The notes beneath the pieces were generated by a model. That model was given only the letters and a program-made list of their open reading frames with translations. It was not told the DNA's origin and made no database searches. This document shows positions 46,295-57,752 of a stretch of 64,000 nt of DNA, piece by piece. The position numbers and the translations under genes are program-made. The stretch is from Emergomyces orientalis. Lineage: Eukaryota > Ascomycota > Eurotiomycetes > Onygenales > Ajellomycetaceae. The first letter of the stretch is position 1. Every line of letters begins with the position of its first letter. The DNA is taken from contig MOWL01000072.1 of NCBI GenBank assembly GCA_002110485.1, positions 186,001-250,000 of the forward strand. The letters are read 5' to 3'.

Positions 46295-49200
46295 ATGGAC
46301 GTGCGAATTCCGTCCATCCAACCTCTGCCCTCTGAGGTGGTCGCGCAGTTGAAGTCCTCGATATCCATATCGCGCCTCAATGGAGTGGTCTTGGAACTTC
46401 TCAAGAATTCATTAGATGCGGGTGCTCAAACCGTATCAATCAACGTAGACTTCCAGAGAGGTGGCTGTGTCGTGGAAGACGACGGGCAAGGGATATTGCC
46501 CGCTGAGTTCCTGGAGGGAGGTAATCTAGCGAAGTTACATCGTAGGTGGTCGACCTCAATGAGGCCCTCTGTATACCTCTTGCGCTAACTGAAGTGTGCA
46601 GATACGTCCAAATTCAATAGTCAGAATGAGGTCTATGGCCGTAAAGGCGTGTTTCTTGCTTCTCTCGTGTCACTTGCTTTGGTTACTATAACTTCTCATC
46701 ACGAATCTGCCTCAACGACAAATACCGTGATATATCACCATGCAAAACCGATTTCCAGACTGACACCGGCCCCATTGCAACATGAGCTCGACTCGCGCGA
46801 CCATGGGACTAGGGTTACGGTTACCGACTTATTTGGGAACCTTCCCGTGCGTGTTAAACATCGGGCGCTATCTCTGAGAACCAGCCAGGACCTAGATAGA
46901 GAATGGGACGACTTGAAACGCATGCTTGCAGCTATACTTCTCGCTTTCCAGAAACACGTGAAACTTATTGTGTCAGATGCCACGAAGACAAGGAAACTTG
47001 TTATTCGAGCAGGTAGCCCGCAGTATGATAAATCTTCTGGAACCCTTGACTTGGGGCGTATTCGTCCGATTCTACTACAGACTGGTTATATCACACCAGG
47101 GGATTTTCAATCATGGGTTACAGCTTCTGCTCGCACTTCCGGAGTTGAGGTTCAATCTGCAATATCCCTTCAACCTTCTCCAACGAAACAAGTCCAGTTC
47201 ATCTCATTTGGGATAAATCCGATTTTTTTACAGTCGAATGCGAATATCTTATATAACGAAGTTAACAGATTATTCTCTCTCTCTCGATTTGGGGTTATTG
47301 ATGGTCCACCCGTTATCACAGACGGGCTAGAAGGACTTAATCTGCAGGGCGATGACGAAACAATTGAGAAAGAAACATACGGCGGAAGAAATCGGCATTC
47401 GGGTAAAAGTATTAGCAAATGGCCAATGTTTTATATTCGAATAGATCTACAAGAGCATGACGAAGCTATCGATAAGGAGGAAGATTTTCTTGAACCTAGC
47501 AAGACTCTCCAATCAGTGTTAGATGTTTTGGTAGCCATGATACGACAGTTTCTGGAAGAGTACCATTTTCGACCTCGGCCAGGAACACGTACCAAAAGGA
47601 GCCGCCAACCGCAATCTCCCACAAGTCCAGCAGAGCGTCAAGTCGCAAAACGCCCCAAGAGCGCTGCACCAGCGTTCATTTCATCTTCTGCTTCTACCGG
47701 GGTTTACAAAGATAGCAGGAGCACCGAAGAGCTATTGAACACCCAGATCAAACCTCCCGGCTTTATCCACTCCACGCATGCCATGCTACATCCTACGATC
47801 AAAGATTTCGGAAGCTGGTCACGGATTAAAAGCGGTTGCGACAGTGGATTTGACGATATATGGTCTGGCTTGCCCCGCGGCAAAGGCGCTTCAAGCTCGA
47901 ATGTTTCCAAAAAGAATCATTTAGAACATGACAAAAGGTGTTCATACTCGTCTCCTGCAACTCCTGCACCGTTTGATGTCCAACCTGGTGAACCCCTCGC
48001 TGTCCGAAGGGATGCCGATCTCTACACGAAGTCTGCCAGTCCGGATGCGGTTGAGGATCCAGATTTAGAAACGTTCGAAAGAGAAAACATTGATGGATCG
48101 ACGGACGATGTTATACGCTGGATAGATCCTACCACGAAAGTGGCAATATTAATCAACAGCAGGACAGGCCAGACAATTTCGAAGGCAAATAAGACGTTTA
48201 CCTCGCCACGGGAGACAAGCGACTTTCAAAAGTCAGGGACCACTGATAATCATGGAAACCCAGTGCCACATCCGAATTTATGGATTGATACATTTCTGAA
48301 GGAGTGGAAGAACCCAATATTCCACCAATCTGAGCAGCAAGTAGCAACCTCGTTTGTGGTTCCAGGTCTGCACCTTGGAGGCTCAGGCAAAGCTTTTCTA
48401 TCAGGAACTGGGGATTCCGGGTTTATGCCATCTTCCTCTAGGTTCAGTGGCCGGTTGACGAAACAAGCGCTTCAGAATGCCCAACTGATAGCTCAGGTGG
48501 ACAAAAAATTTTTGCTTTTGATATTGCCATCTTTCAGCGAGGTAAACAATGATGATCAGCAGCAAAATTTGGTTCTTGTAGATCAGCATGCCGCCGATGA
48601 AAGATGTCGGGTTGAGCAACTTTTCGACGAGCTTTGCGGTACCCCAGCTACAACATCGGATCCATCGACATCTGATCGAGTAAATGCAGCGTCTCTACCG
48701 AAGTCGATTTCTTTCAAGGTATCGCCACAGGAAGGTGAATTGCTCAAATCGCATTCCGACTACTTTGAATCTTGGGGCTGTTACTATACATTGTCAACTA
48801 GCGAAAGGAATTGTCATACAGTTACGGTAGACAAGCTTCCGACGCTCATCGCAGAGCGCTGCAGATTAGAGCCCAAACTTGCCATAAACCTTCTACGGGG
48901 TGAAATTTGGGACCAGAAAGACCATCGAGGAAGACACCATAACCCTCGCCCCCAGACATCAGGGTATGGCATCCCAGATGCCGGTATCCCTGGAGATCCA
49001 CCAAAGGACAAAACACAGCCTACCAGTGCCCACCATTCTTGGCTAGAGCGAATTGGTGACTGCCCCAAAGCTATTATTGACCTGCTCAACTCGCGCGCCT
49101 GCAGAAGCTCGATCATGTTCAACGATAGCCTAGGTCGGGCTGAATGTGAAAATTTGGTCTCTAGACTTGCACTCTGCGCTTTTCCTTTTCAGTGCGCTCA

Positions 49201-49396
49201 TGGACGCCCATCCATGATTCCAATTGTGAGCTTGGGTGATATATCCTCTTCTTCCGATGGAAAGTCCTCCTTTGGAACCCATTCAGGGTTTGATTCTATA
49301 TTCCATTTTAGAAATAATTTTGCTAAGACCCCAACAACTAACATGGATTTACCCTTCATGGAAGCCTGCAAAGTATGGAAGCCTGATATTGTATAA
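46295..49396 (+). CDS. MLH3: DNA mismatch repair / meiotic endonuclease Mlh3 (MutL homologue)
   Basis: Two exons, 46295-46541 and 46602-49396, total 3042 nt, 1013 residues. The GHKL ATPase is at the N-terminus: LELLKNSLDAGA with Glu34 and Asn38, then DDGQG at 62-66. The equivalent of the GFRGEAL motif is divergent (YGRKGVFLASL, 94-104). A poorly conserved linker runs from about 330 to 640. The C-terminal endonuclease motif DQHA(X)2E(X)4E is complete at 743-754, and ACRSSIMFND (915-924) and FQCAHGRPSM (near 946) follow, matching metal-binding MutL C-terminal motifs. Together these identify Mlh3 rather than Mlh1 or Pms1. Family role: MutL-gamma with Mlh1 nicks DNA in mismatch repair and resolves meiotic double Holliday junctions to crossovers in the nucleus. 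Confidence 0.95.
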
Positions 49397-49860
49397 AAAT
49401 ATAGCCTACACTTCTTTGGGAGGACTTCGCTCTTTTGTATTCCCCTGGGACGCTGGTGTTTCATTATACCCTGGTGTATTTATGGTATAGTTTTGTATTT
49501 TATTTTTGGAGAAACAAACATTTTTTTTGGAATCCCAAATGGGTAGTATGTAATGGGGGCTTAGAGCTACATTTTGGCTCTCATTAAGTTGTCAATTCAA
49601 AAGCTCAGAAACACAGAGTCAGCTAAAAAAAATGCGGACTCGTGACAATTGACCATGCATACCCAGTTTCAGCTCGCAGCGTCAGAGGCCTTGACATCCA
49701 TATGTACGTGTACAGTATTCACTCAACCATTCATGTTTTTTATCCTTACGCCATATCAAAAAATATTCGTTCATCTTTCTCGTGACACACTTTCTGTACC
49801 TTTCTCAACTTAATTTCTCGACACATTGAAACCCACGCGACTGTGCATAGGCAATTGTTT
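49397..49860. other. Intergenic, convergent with the small secreted gene
   Basis: 464 bases of AT-rich 3' flank; no gene seen. Confidence 0.5.
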
Positions 49861-50221
49861 TTAGCAAAGTGCCAAATTTTGCGTCTAAATGATGAAGCAG
49901 CAAGGTTTAAAAACAGACAGCAAGGAGGAGACGTCATACAAAAAGATACTCGCACCTAAGGTTTCGACAACAGAGTAATCTATCACATTCCTCACCAATT
50001 TGGGTGCAGGCTGCTCCGCCTGGGGACACTCTCGAATTCATGGGGAACGGGTAAACGTAGCTTAGAAAGCCTGGATGGGGCTTGCATAACGCTGTTGTAC
50101 CCAGGGCGTTAGCGGAGAGGAGTAGGAAGAGTAATAAGCAGCCGAACTGTGTGCTCAATGGGATTGTCAAGGGAGCTCGGATGTCGCCCGGAGTCATATG
50201 GCTATTATTGCGCAGGGTCAT
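49861..50221 (-). CDS. Small secreted cysteine-rich protein, knottin-like spacing
   Basis: An ATG at 50221 (or the in-frame ATG at 50197) opens a frame with a hydrophobic signal segment (FGCLLLFLLLSANALG) followed by a Cys-rich end, CTQIGEECDRLLCCRNLRC. Unspliced, it stops at 49934 with 95 residues. A GTATGA donor at 49939 and a TTTAG acceptor before 49884 define a 55-nt intron; splicing adds a second exon (49861-49884) that ends in one more Cys, giving 101 residues. The spliced form has Cys spacing C-x6-C-x4-CC-x4-C-x10-C, the framework of inhibitor cystine knots. One more Cys lies just after the signal peptide. Such proteins in fungi are often secreted effectors or antimicrobial peptides; function here is unknown. 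The splice is inferred, not proven. Confidence 0.55.
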
Positions 50222-53200
50222 ATGATATTATCATCTCATTGGTCTTGGCCACCTGGAGTAAATCCTAGGATATAGCGAGAAAGAGAGAGAACAAAGGATT
50301 AGAAAACGAGTAGAGAAATGAGATAATGTTCAAAACTGTATTTTCGTGCTTTTCTCTCCAGGCAGAAAAGGGCGCACTGTGGAGAGATGGGCTATTGGGG
50401 AACACCCTATATATACACTCTGGTTTCAAACATGGTGCAGGGATTCTGCAATGGGCCCTCCGTATGCTTGCAGTTGTTTGACATACCCTTGTCGTTTCTA
50501 TCGATTTTCGGCCTCATACATAATGAGGAGTCTAGGAGACGAATAACAGGCGACAATTATATAGGTTCAAACCTCATCGTCCCGATGGCTTTTCTCGTGA
50601 TGTAAACGCATGTGGGGCGAGAAATATGTAGTTGGAGTGTCAACACGTTTCCCAGTATGAAAATTAAGGAGTGCGGCATAACTTTTCGAGTTTCTCCTCA
50701 TCCTTCTCCTCATTTTGATAAACAGAAATACGTTGATGCCTCGTGGATCTACTCTGTACAGATCACTGTGCCGCTACTATTGTAGGACGAGCCATGACCA
50801 ATGATATTTCCACTTTCTGTGTTTGACAGGCGTGTATTGAGCTTCCAGAATTTCCATCGAAGCCGAACCGGCAGGGAGTTAACAATTATTGCGACATTGC
50901 CGTTGCATCCTTGCCAGTCCTTGCAATGCGCCATTGCTTTCCAAGGAGTTAGATCGGGCACAAGAACACAACACAGCTTGGCAAAAAGCGATGGCCGCTT
51001 GGACATTCTAATTGGTAAAATTGAGGCTGTTTCCACTGCAATACAAGGACATCCTTAAATACCATGAGTTCACAGTTCAATTCTCAAGTTAGAGTCTAAC
51101 ATAATGTTAATAAATTTGCCACCATGATCAAGTTTAGAATCCGTAATGCGCAACTTTCCCACTACGCTCAACCAATGAATCGATCCACATGTATAAACCG
51201 CCTGGAGAAGTGACCAACACCACACTGGCACTTACTACTTTTCATTGACAAATCTTGTCATTAAAAAAACCTCTGACAACCCGATCTGGAAGGTTTCTCA
51301 ACCTTTTCAAAGATATCTCCAATTGATCTTCTCAGTGAGTGTGCGCCCACTTTAGATGGCCGGCCGATCACGTCTACCTCCTCATTGCGGAAATGCCACA
51401 AGCACACCATCAGTTGGTGTTGGTGGAATTTCTCAGGGCGCTAGATGATGCAAGCAGGAAGCTCGGTCCTTTTATTTTGATGGAAAGGCTTTGGAAGGGA
51501 TATCTCGGAGAGCAACATAATAATAACTTCCACAGGTGGCTGATGGTACTATAGGGATACTGATTGGCCTGGACCTTTGCGAAGCGATGTGCTCGGAGTG
51601 GTGCGCACCAACAAGCTGGTATGGTGAAGTTCGTGGCAATTGAGATGTTGCTAAACTTCAGCCATACCTATCGACATAATCTTGAACCATTCTTGTATGC
51701 GTCTATACAACAGTGCGCATGCTATGTAAGGGTGGGCATTTTCTGGCAACCTGAAGGGCCGACCAAAAGACAGTTTCCTGAAGAAGTTCTGCATGGATAC
51801 TGTGAGAATCAAACAATGTGACATGAGCAGCATCAATGTATTCGAAGATATTCTTGAAATGATTTTTTGGCACTTTTTGAATGTGTTAAGTTCCGTGCAA
51901 GGAACAACCCTCTGTTTATGGAGCCAGAGACGCGAACATTTTCTCCACAGGCCAATTATCGAAGTATTTTAAAAGACTATTAATATTAAAGCCGTGGAAG
52001 CTTAGTCGGCATTTGTTGCTCATTTTAGTTTATTTTAATTTTCTTCATAATGTGGCCCAGCATGATATAGGCCTCGATACTAATCTCATACTCAATCCAC
52101 AGCTGAGAAATTATATTTAAAAAATAATAATACATTATCTAGAGCAGTTAGTGTAGGGTTGCTAAGCAACGGCTTTAGCAAAACGAATGCCCCGAACATG
52201 CAGAAATAGCCCAGACAAGGGAATATCAAATATGCATGTCTCATGGCACGCTGCTGTTGGATTCAGTGTACCTGGGTTTCATGATATGCGGAAATGGAGT
52301 TGCTGGTGATGTTACCAATCTTGAGAGTTGCTCATCCACGATCCTGAAACGTCTGACATCCAAGATTTGTCAAAACATTTGAGCAGGTATAAAATTTGCC
52401 CAAATTCGAATGGTGATTGGAACTTAAGGCCATCCAGGGTTGGGAGGCTTGGTTCGAGCACTTAATCCTGTTCTGCTTGTGCCGCATCGCTCCATAATTT
52501 GAAAAATGGATACGCAATTATAAACCCCAGAAGGTTCGATGGCAGTCACGGGCAACTCCACCGGGATAATCCGATCTGGTGTATTGGTGATGGAGCAACC
52601 TGACATTATTAAACGCCAGATAGCGGCCACATTATATTTTGTGGGACGGCGCGGGAAGCAAAAGTAGAGTGAAGCTGCCTGAAAGATTTTTTCTCCATAT
52701 ATTTTCAAGCGCCTGTTAATTTCGCCCGACTTATCCTTGTCGTTCCGGATCCAAACTGAAACCTGAGGGCATGGACAGTGATGATAACAACAATAATAGT
52801 AGCAGTAATGAAGAGCTGGTAAGGGATTGGACGGCGTAAAGATATCCATCGCCCCTGATGGTGGAGATTCGACATATAACGTCTTTTGAATATTATTTTT
52901 GGCCTGCTATGGTAGGATATAGACTAGCATGTTGGTTAGCTAGCTCCTAGCAACCCCTTTAGTGCTGGGAAAGTGAAACTTAAACAAGGGGGGAAGTAGA
53001 TAAGCGAAGGAAGAAGGAGAAAAGTAGCGTCTGGTCCGCACCGCTTGTCACCATCAACCCATACGTTCTGTGTGTCAAGGACATAAACTGACACCTGAAG
53101 CTTAGCCTGGGACTAGAAGCTGGAGCGACGAGATCTAACGTCAGGCGCCATCGTTAGCATCTCAAGCTGTGTTCCAATCTCAACGAGGATAGAAAGTTGA

Positions 53201-54107
53201 GGCAGATCAGAAGAGAGGAGTCTGAACTGGGGAGAAGAAAGAAATTTCTAAAATTCGAAGCATGTATGCTTCACAGTAGCACTTGAATAATATAACTTAT
53301 AACTAATACTATAACATATTTAAGTGTATCGGTGCCCATACCAGCAAATCAAAGTCAAATATGGGCATATCAAATCCACTCCAATTGGATGTGATATGTC
53401 AACTCCAATCCCAGAAAGGCCATTTTACCCCAGTTCCGAGGAGAGCAAACAAACAACGCGAGTTATAATGCGAGGGCAAGGAAATAAAGACAAAGTCCAC
53501 CAAATAAGGCCAGATAGAAAATCTCAAATAGACTCACACAAAACACAGATATGGAAAGAAGTAAAAGCCCAGGCCCCAAGATCCCAATAGTAGCCCAACA
53601 AAAACCCAAAAAGCAATGGTTTCGCTTTGCAGTTCTTCTTGCCCAGGGTCGCGTGATCGACATCTTTCCAAATGCAAAACGAAAATTAAAATCAAGAGGC
53701 ATTCGCATGCCGGTTTCTTCTCGTGTTTTTCCTGTTGTATATTTTCCCGAACTGAAATTCTGCATCGTGTCTCCCAGTTTATACCGATAAACAGAAACCC
53801 AAATAAGGATGCCACCCTCCGCGCGAAAAGAAAATTCTTTAAAAAAAAAAAAATCGAGGATATTTATCGAGTCCAAAGGATATAAAAGGAAGAGAATAAA
53901 CGGGAAAATGTGTACACATTAAAAAAAATTCAGCCAAAAAAAAAAAATACAGACGAACGAGAATAAAATATAAAGAAAAAAGCAGTATCATGGTCGTCAA
54001 ATCGTAGCACGTAAGGGGGTGTTTGGAGGTCTGCAGTGCAGGAAAGGTTGGTCAGGATTTCTTTTTTCTTCTTTCAAATACATAAAAACCTTTTCAGGCG
54101 AAGAAAA
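50222..54107. other. Gene-poor 3.9 kb with decayed reading frames
   Basis: No intact gene is supported. A plus-strand frame at 51339-51821 is broken by two close stops (listed as a pseudogene candidate). A minus-strand frame at 50749-51006 has a weak signal-like start and two Cys. The final ~700 bases are the A-rich 3' flank of the RasGEF gene. Confidence 0.45.
51339..51821 (+). pseudogene. Possible decayed gene, one frame with two adjacent stops
   Basis: One frame stays open for 483 bases except for TAG and TGA six bases apart near 51552-51560. There is no ATG at the left end. The composition (WPADHVYLLIAEMPQAHH, ALDDASRKLGPFILMERLW, then MVKFVAIEMLLNFSHTYRHN) looks like former protein. No family is recognised, and a chance frame remains possible. 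Confidence 0.28.
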
Positions 54108-57100
54108 TCATCCCTGAGAAGTGACCGCCTTGGATTTGGAGCTGAGAGTCCACGAGAGGAAATCAAACTTGTCCTTGGGAGTTTCACGAGCCAAAGCTGG
54201 GTTGGGCTCCGGAGGGCTACCGCGCTGGAGAGGTTGTTCTCTTGGCTCCAAGACCAGGGAACGTCGATAGTAATTCTGAAAGCTTTTCTCTCCTGCAGAA
54301 CGGACGCGAACGAGCTGATCCTGTATCCAGGTTTGCAGCTCAGGAACTTCCGCAAGTCGGTATGGTATTTGGAAGCGCTGGAGTTCACTGATGATCTTCG
54401 CTGTTTTCATATGCTTATCGAAATTGATCACTAATTTGCTTCCATCACCAGTCGGTAGAGTTCGTGTGTTCTGATTTCCGTGGTCCACGAAGGTCAGGTC
54501 AGTTAAGTAGGTTCCCACAAACGGTAGACATGGAGGCACATGGCCCTGCAAGCGTTGTCTTAGAACAGCGTAATTTCTCGAAACATCGACAATTTCCCTC
54601 AACTGTTCCAGCAAATTCTTGGTCTTGTGCGAAACCAGCTCCCAAGTGCGTCTCAGCCGGGAAATAGTGGACGAGTTAAGGGAGCAGATAATCGCCATCA
54701 GGGAATCGTAGTTATTCAATTCCAAGCACTTCGACGCGATCTTGACCCATTGTTTGATGATAATGGCTCTCTTTTTGGGCTCCTCTTGTTGCAAAATACA
54801 ATCAGCCACAAGATTAGCCAGGTCTGTCGACAACGTCGACATGGCTCGGACATTAACTGCAAGAGATCCGGACTTTTTCATCCACTCAGTACCCAGCAGC
54901 TCCTCTGGGAGGATGGAGCAGAATATCCTAGACTCTTTGAGCGTGAACTGTCGTGCCAGCTCCAGAGCATCAAAGTCCAGTATGGTAATGGGTTGGCCCC
55001 CAGCTTTCCATTGTTTCAATAGGTTCAATTGGCTCTTGGATACGATTGATGGGGGAAGGGGAACATCAGGGCTAACGTATTGAGCCAGAGCCGTATTGGT
55101 TTTGCCCATGGAAGACACAAGCCTTGGAACTACTGGGCCGTGCACAGTAGATACCTTCTCTGCAAGGTCCACCAGCCGTTTCGCGGCCGAGGGCAAGGTA
55201 AGCATGAGTTTTGTCCGAGCAAATTTTAATATTGACGGCAGAGAAACGTCATCGCAGTCATGTCGCCAATGGGACTCTAACCAACCCTTGAATATATTAT
55301 AGACCCGGAGACGAACAGGACCAGCGGCTTCGGCATTGTCTCCAATATAATCATAGCGATCCATCAGCGCTTCTGCAAAGTCGGTCGGTGTTGCAAAGTG
55401 TCGGAAAGTGAGGTAAAATGTGGACACAAAAAGAGCATCGGGAGTGGATTGGTGGGCCGTCAGTTTTTCGATAAGGGCCCGGAGGCTTCCTCCAATTACC
55501 TGACCATCTTTGAACATAAGCTCCTGGGCGTAGGTCTTTTCTAACAAATTCTCGCCCTCATCAGCTTCCTCGATTAGAGTTGACTGAGAGCCTTGAAAAC
55601 TACTATGGACAACAACGGGTGGGAACGGCTTGTTGAAATCGGGAGTTGTAACACGAGTCGATGCCTGGGAAACAGCACTCGTTTCCGAATCCCGAATACT
55701 GTTCACGTAAGTCGTTTCACTCGCTGCACTTGTCAAATCCGCTGTCGTTTCCGCATGGTACATATCTGAGGGATGGTCATCTTCAGGCGAAGTAGCGTGG
55801 TAAGCTCCGAAAGTATCGCATTGTTCAGAGGGAGCAGGGGCACCTGCTAAATGGTGGTATGAAGAAAAATTTAGGTTTAGTGGTTCGTCGAGAGTCGAGG
55901 TGGGTGTCTGGGCCATTGCGTTGGTATATTCGGAAGATGGGGTCGCCCCATCAGTCAGATCTGGAGTAAAAGGCAGTTGCTTGTTTGGTATCAGGATGGG
56001 TGGTAGAGGAGACCGCGCAGAGGCCTTATTGCCATTGTCCACCTTTTCAATTTGGTCATCTCCATTGGCCTGCAATTCTGAATCATCAACAAACTGACTA
56101 TTAGAAGGACTTTCGTGCTTGTCCGTGTCCAATCCAGTGATACCAAGCCCGATATTTTCCAGCTCGAAATCACCACTCTGCTCAAATATATATCTTGCCT
56201 TCGCAACACAGTCGCCAGCTCCCCTGACACATCCAGTCGCCGCATCTACTAACCTTTTCCCCTCATCAGGCATAAACACAACCTCGTCATCAGTTGCTTG
56301 TGCCGGTCGAAACACGTCCCTAGTTGCATGGACGAGCTCGGTAATCCTATCATATAACGTATTTTTAGATTGTTCTAGAAGGTCCGAACGATGAAGATCG
56401 CGCTCGCATATTGTTCCGACTATTGTAAGCAAAGTTCGACAGGACTGTGTTGCCTTTTGTGTCGTGAGGAGAAGTTCGGTCGACGAACGAGATTGAAGAT
56501 GGAGACCAATAAAGGAGCCAAGTACGCCAAGGAATTCATCGTACGCTGAGGTGAGTAGTGTGGACGCAAGGTTAGGGTTATGGGTTGAAGATGGCCCGTT
56601 GTAAGATATACGGTGTGAAATTGATATCCTCCTGGGTTGAATGGATTTCGGCCTTGGGAGATTACGAGCATTGTACAGTTCTGCCTGCCCAATCGAACCG
56701 TGGGCGTCATTCGAGTAGTCTCCCTGGTCCAAATTATTGATGGCCCCACTTATACTGAAGGAGAGAGCAGATGAAGAAGTAGATCCAACGGTAGGTCCAG
56801 GTGAGAACGACGCATCCACAGGAGGGGTTAAGGGGACGTCGTATACATCGTGGCCGGGGCTTATCGGAGGAACGTCCAGCTCTGCCATGGCTCTGCTCAA
56901 GCCAATCTCTTCATTCCAGACATCCAAGAACCGTACGCCTCGAGTAACGATTTTAAAAGCTTTGAATAGCATCTGGTCGAAGATCGTGTCCAGTGATCCA
57001 TCAAGTTGTCCCCCATTGGCAACATCCTGTAACTTTTTTGCAAGTTTCACCAAGGAGGAAAGGTCAGAAAGGAGAGCCTTTCTGTTTCTCCGCAAGCCAT

Positions 57101-57752
57101 CAAATCTCTGGACCAAATGACAGTCTCGTGTCAAACATTCAGATTTTTCCTATTCGTTTGGATTAGCTCGAGTTGAGGTGATGTGTAATGATTCAAAAAT
57201 AAGTTTACTAACCAGCAAGAACCGCACGCCAGCTATGAGGCCCCTCATATAATCCTGATTGCTAAATTCATGAAGGGTGGACACTGACCCTCCACGGATC
57301 GTGTCCCAAAAATCTGTTAATGATTTAAGTAGGGGTCGCATAGGTACTTGGTCGTACGCCTCGCAATAGTTTGTCGGCAGCCAACCCCGAGCACCCGTTT
57401 CCAACAAAGTACCATCAGCCCAACCATTGGTGTGGATCGAATGTACTAGGATTATATCCCCCTGATCCAAGGGTAGCGTAACTGTGGAGGAAGCAACTCC
57501 TGCATTTGGTTGAAAGGGATAGAAAGCGCGAAGGTAATTGTGGAATATGGAGACCTCAAGGCTGCTCCGCTCAATCATATCTTCTAGGGAACTGTGTGGC
57601 GTTAGGGGAGGCGTCACATGCATTTGCGATGACAATGTAGGCAACATATTGTTCGAAATCATCCCGTTAGGAAGAGTTACGTTCTGCATTTGCGCATGAG
57701 CCTTGCCTTTCAGAACGTTAAGGGGAGCAACATGGTCATCCAGAATATCCAT
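54108..57752 (-). CDS. CDC25: Cdc25-type Ras guanine nucleotide exchange factor with SH3 domain
   Basis: Two exons, 57213-57752 and 54108-57149, total 3582 nt, 1193 residues. The first ATG in frame is 57752 (MDILDDHVAPLN); the frame is open further upstream without another ATG, so an extra 5' exon is possible. An SH3 domain lies at about 75-135 (RAFYPFQPNAG, then GDIILVHSIHTNGWADG, then GWLPTNYCE). A long Ser/Thr-rich linker follows. The RasGEF N motif starts near MFKDGQVIGGSLRALIEKL. The catalytic RasGEF domain spans about 920-1160, with LARQFTLKESRIFCSILPEE, LNNYDSLMAIICSLNSSTI and PCLPFVGTYLTDLTFVDHGN. Family role: loads Ras with GTP at the plasma membrane, feeding cAMP and morphogenesis signalling. 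The short 63-nt intron falls between the SH3-linker exon and the rest. Confidence 0.93.
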
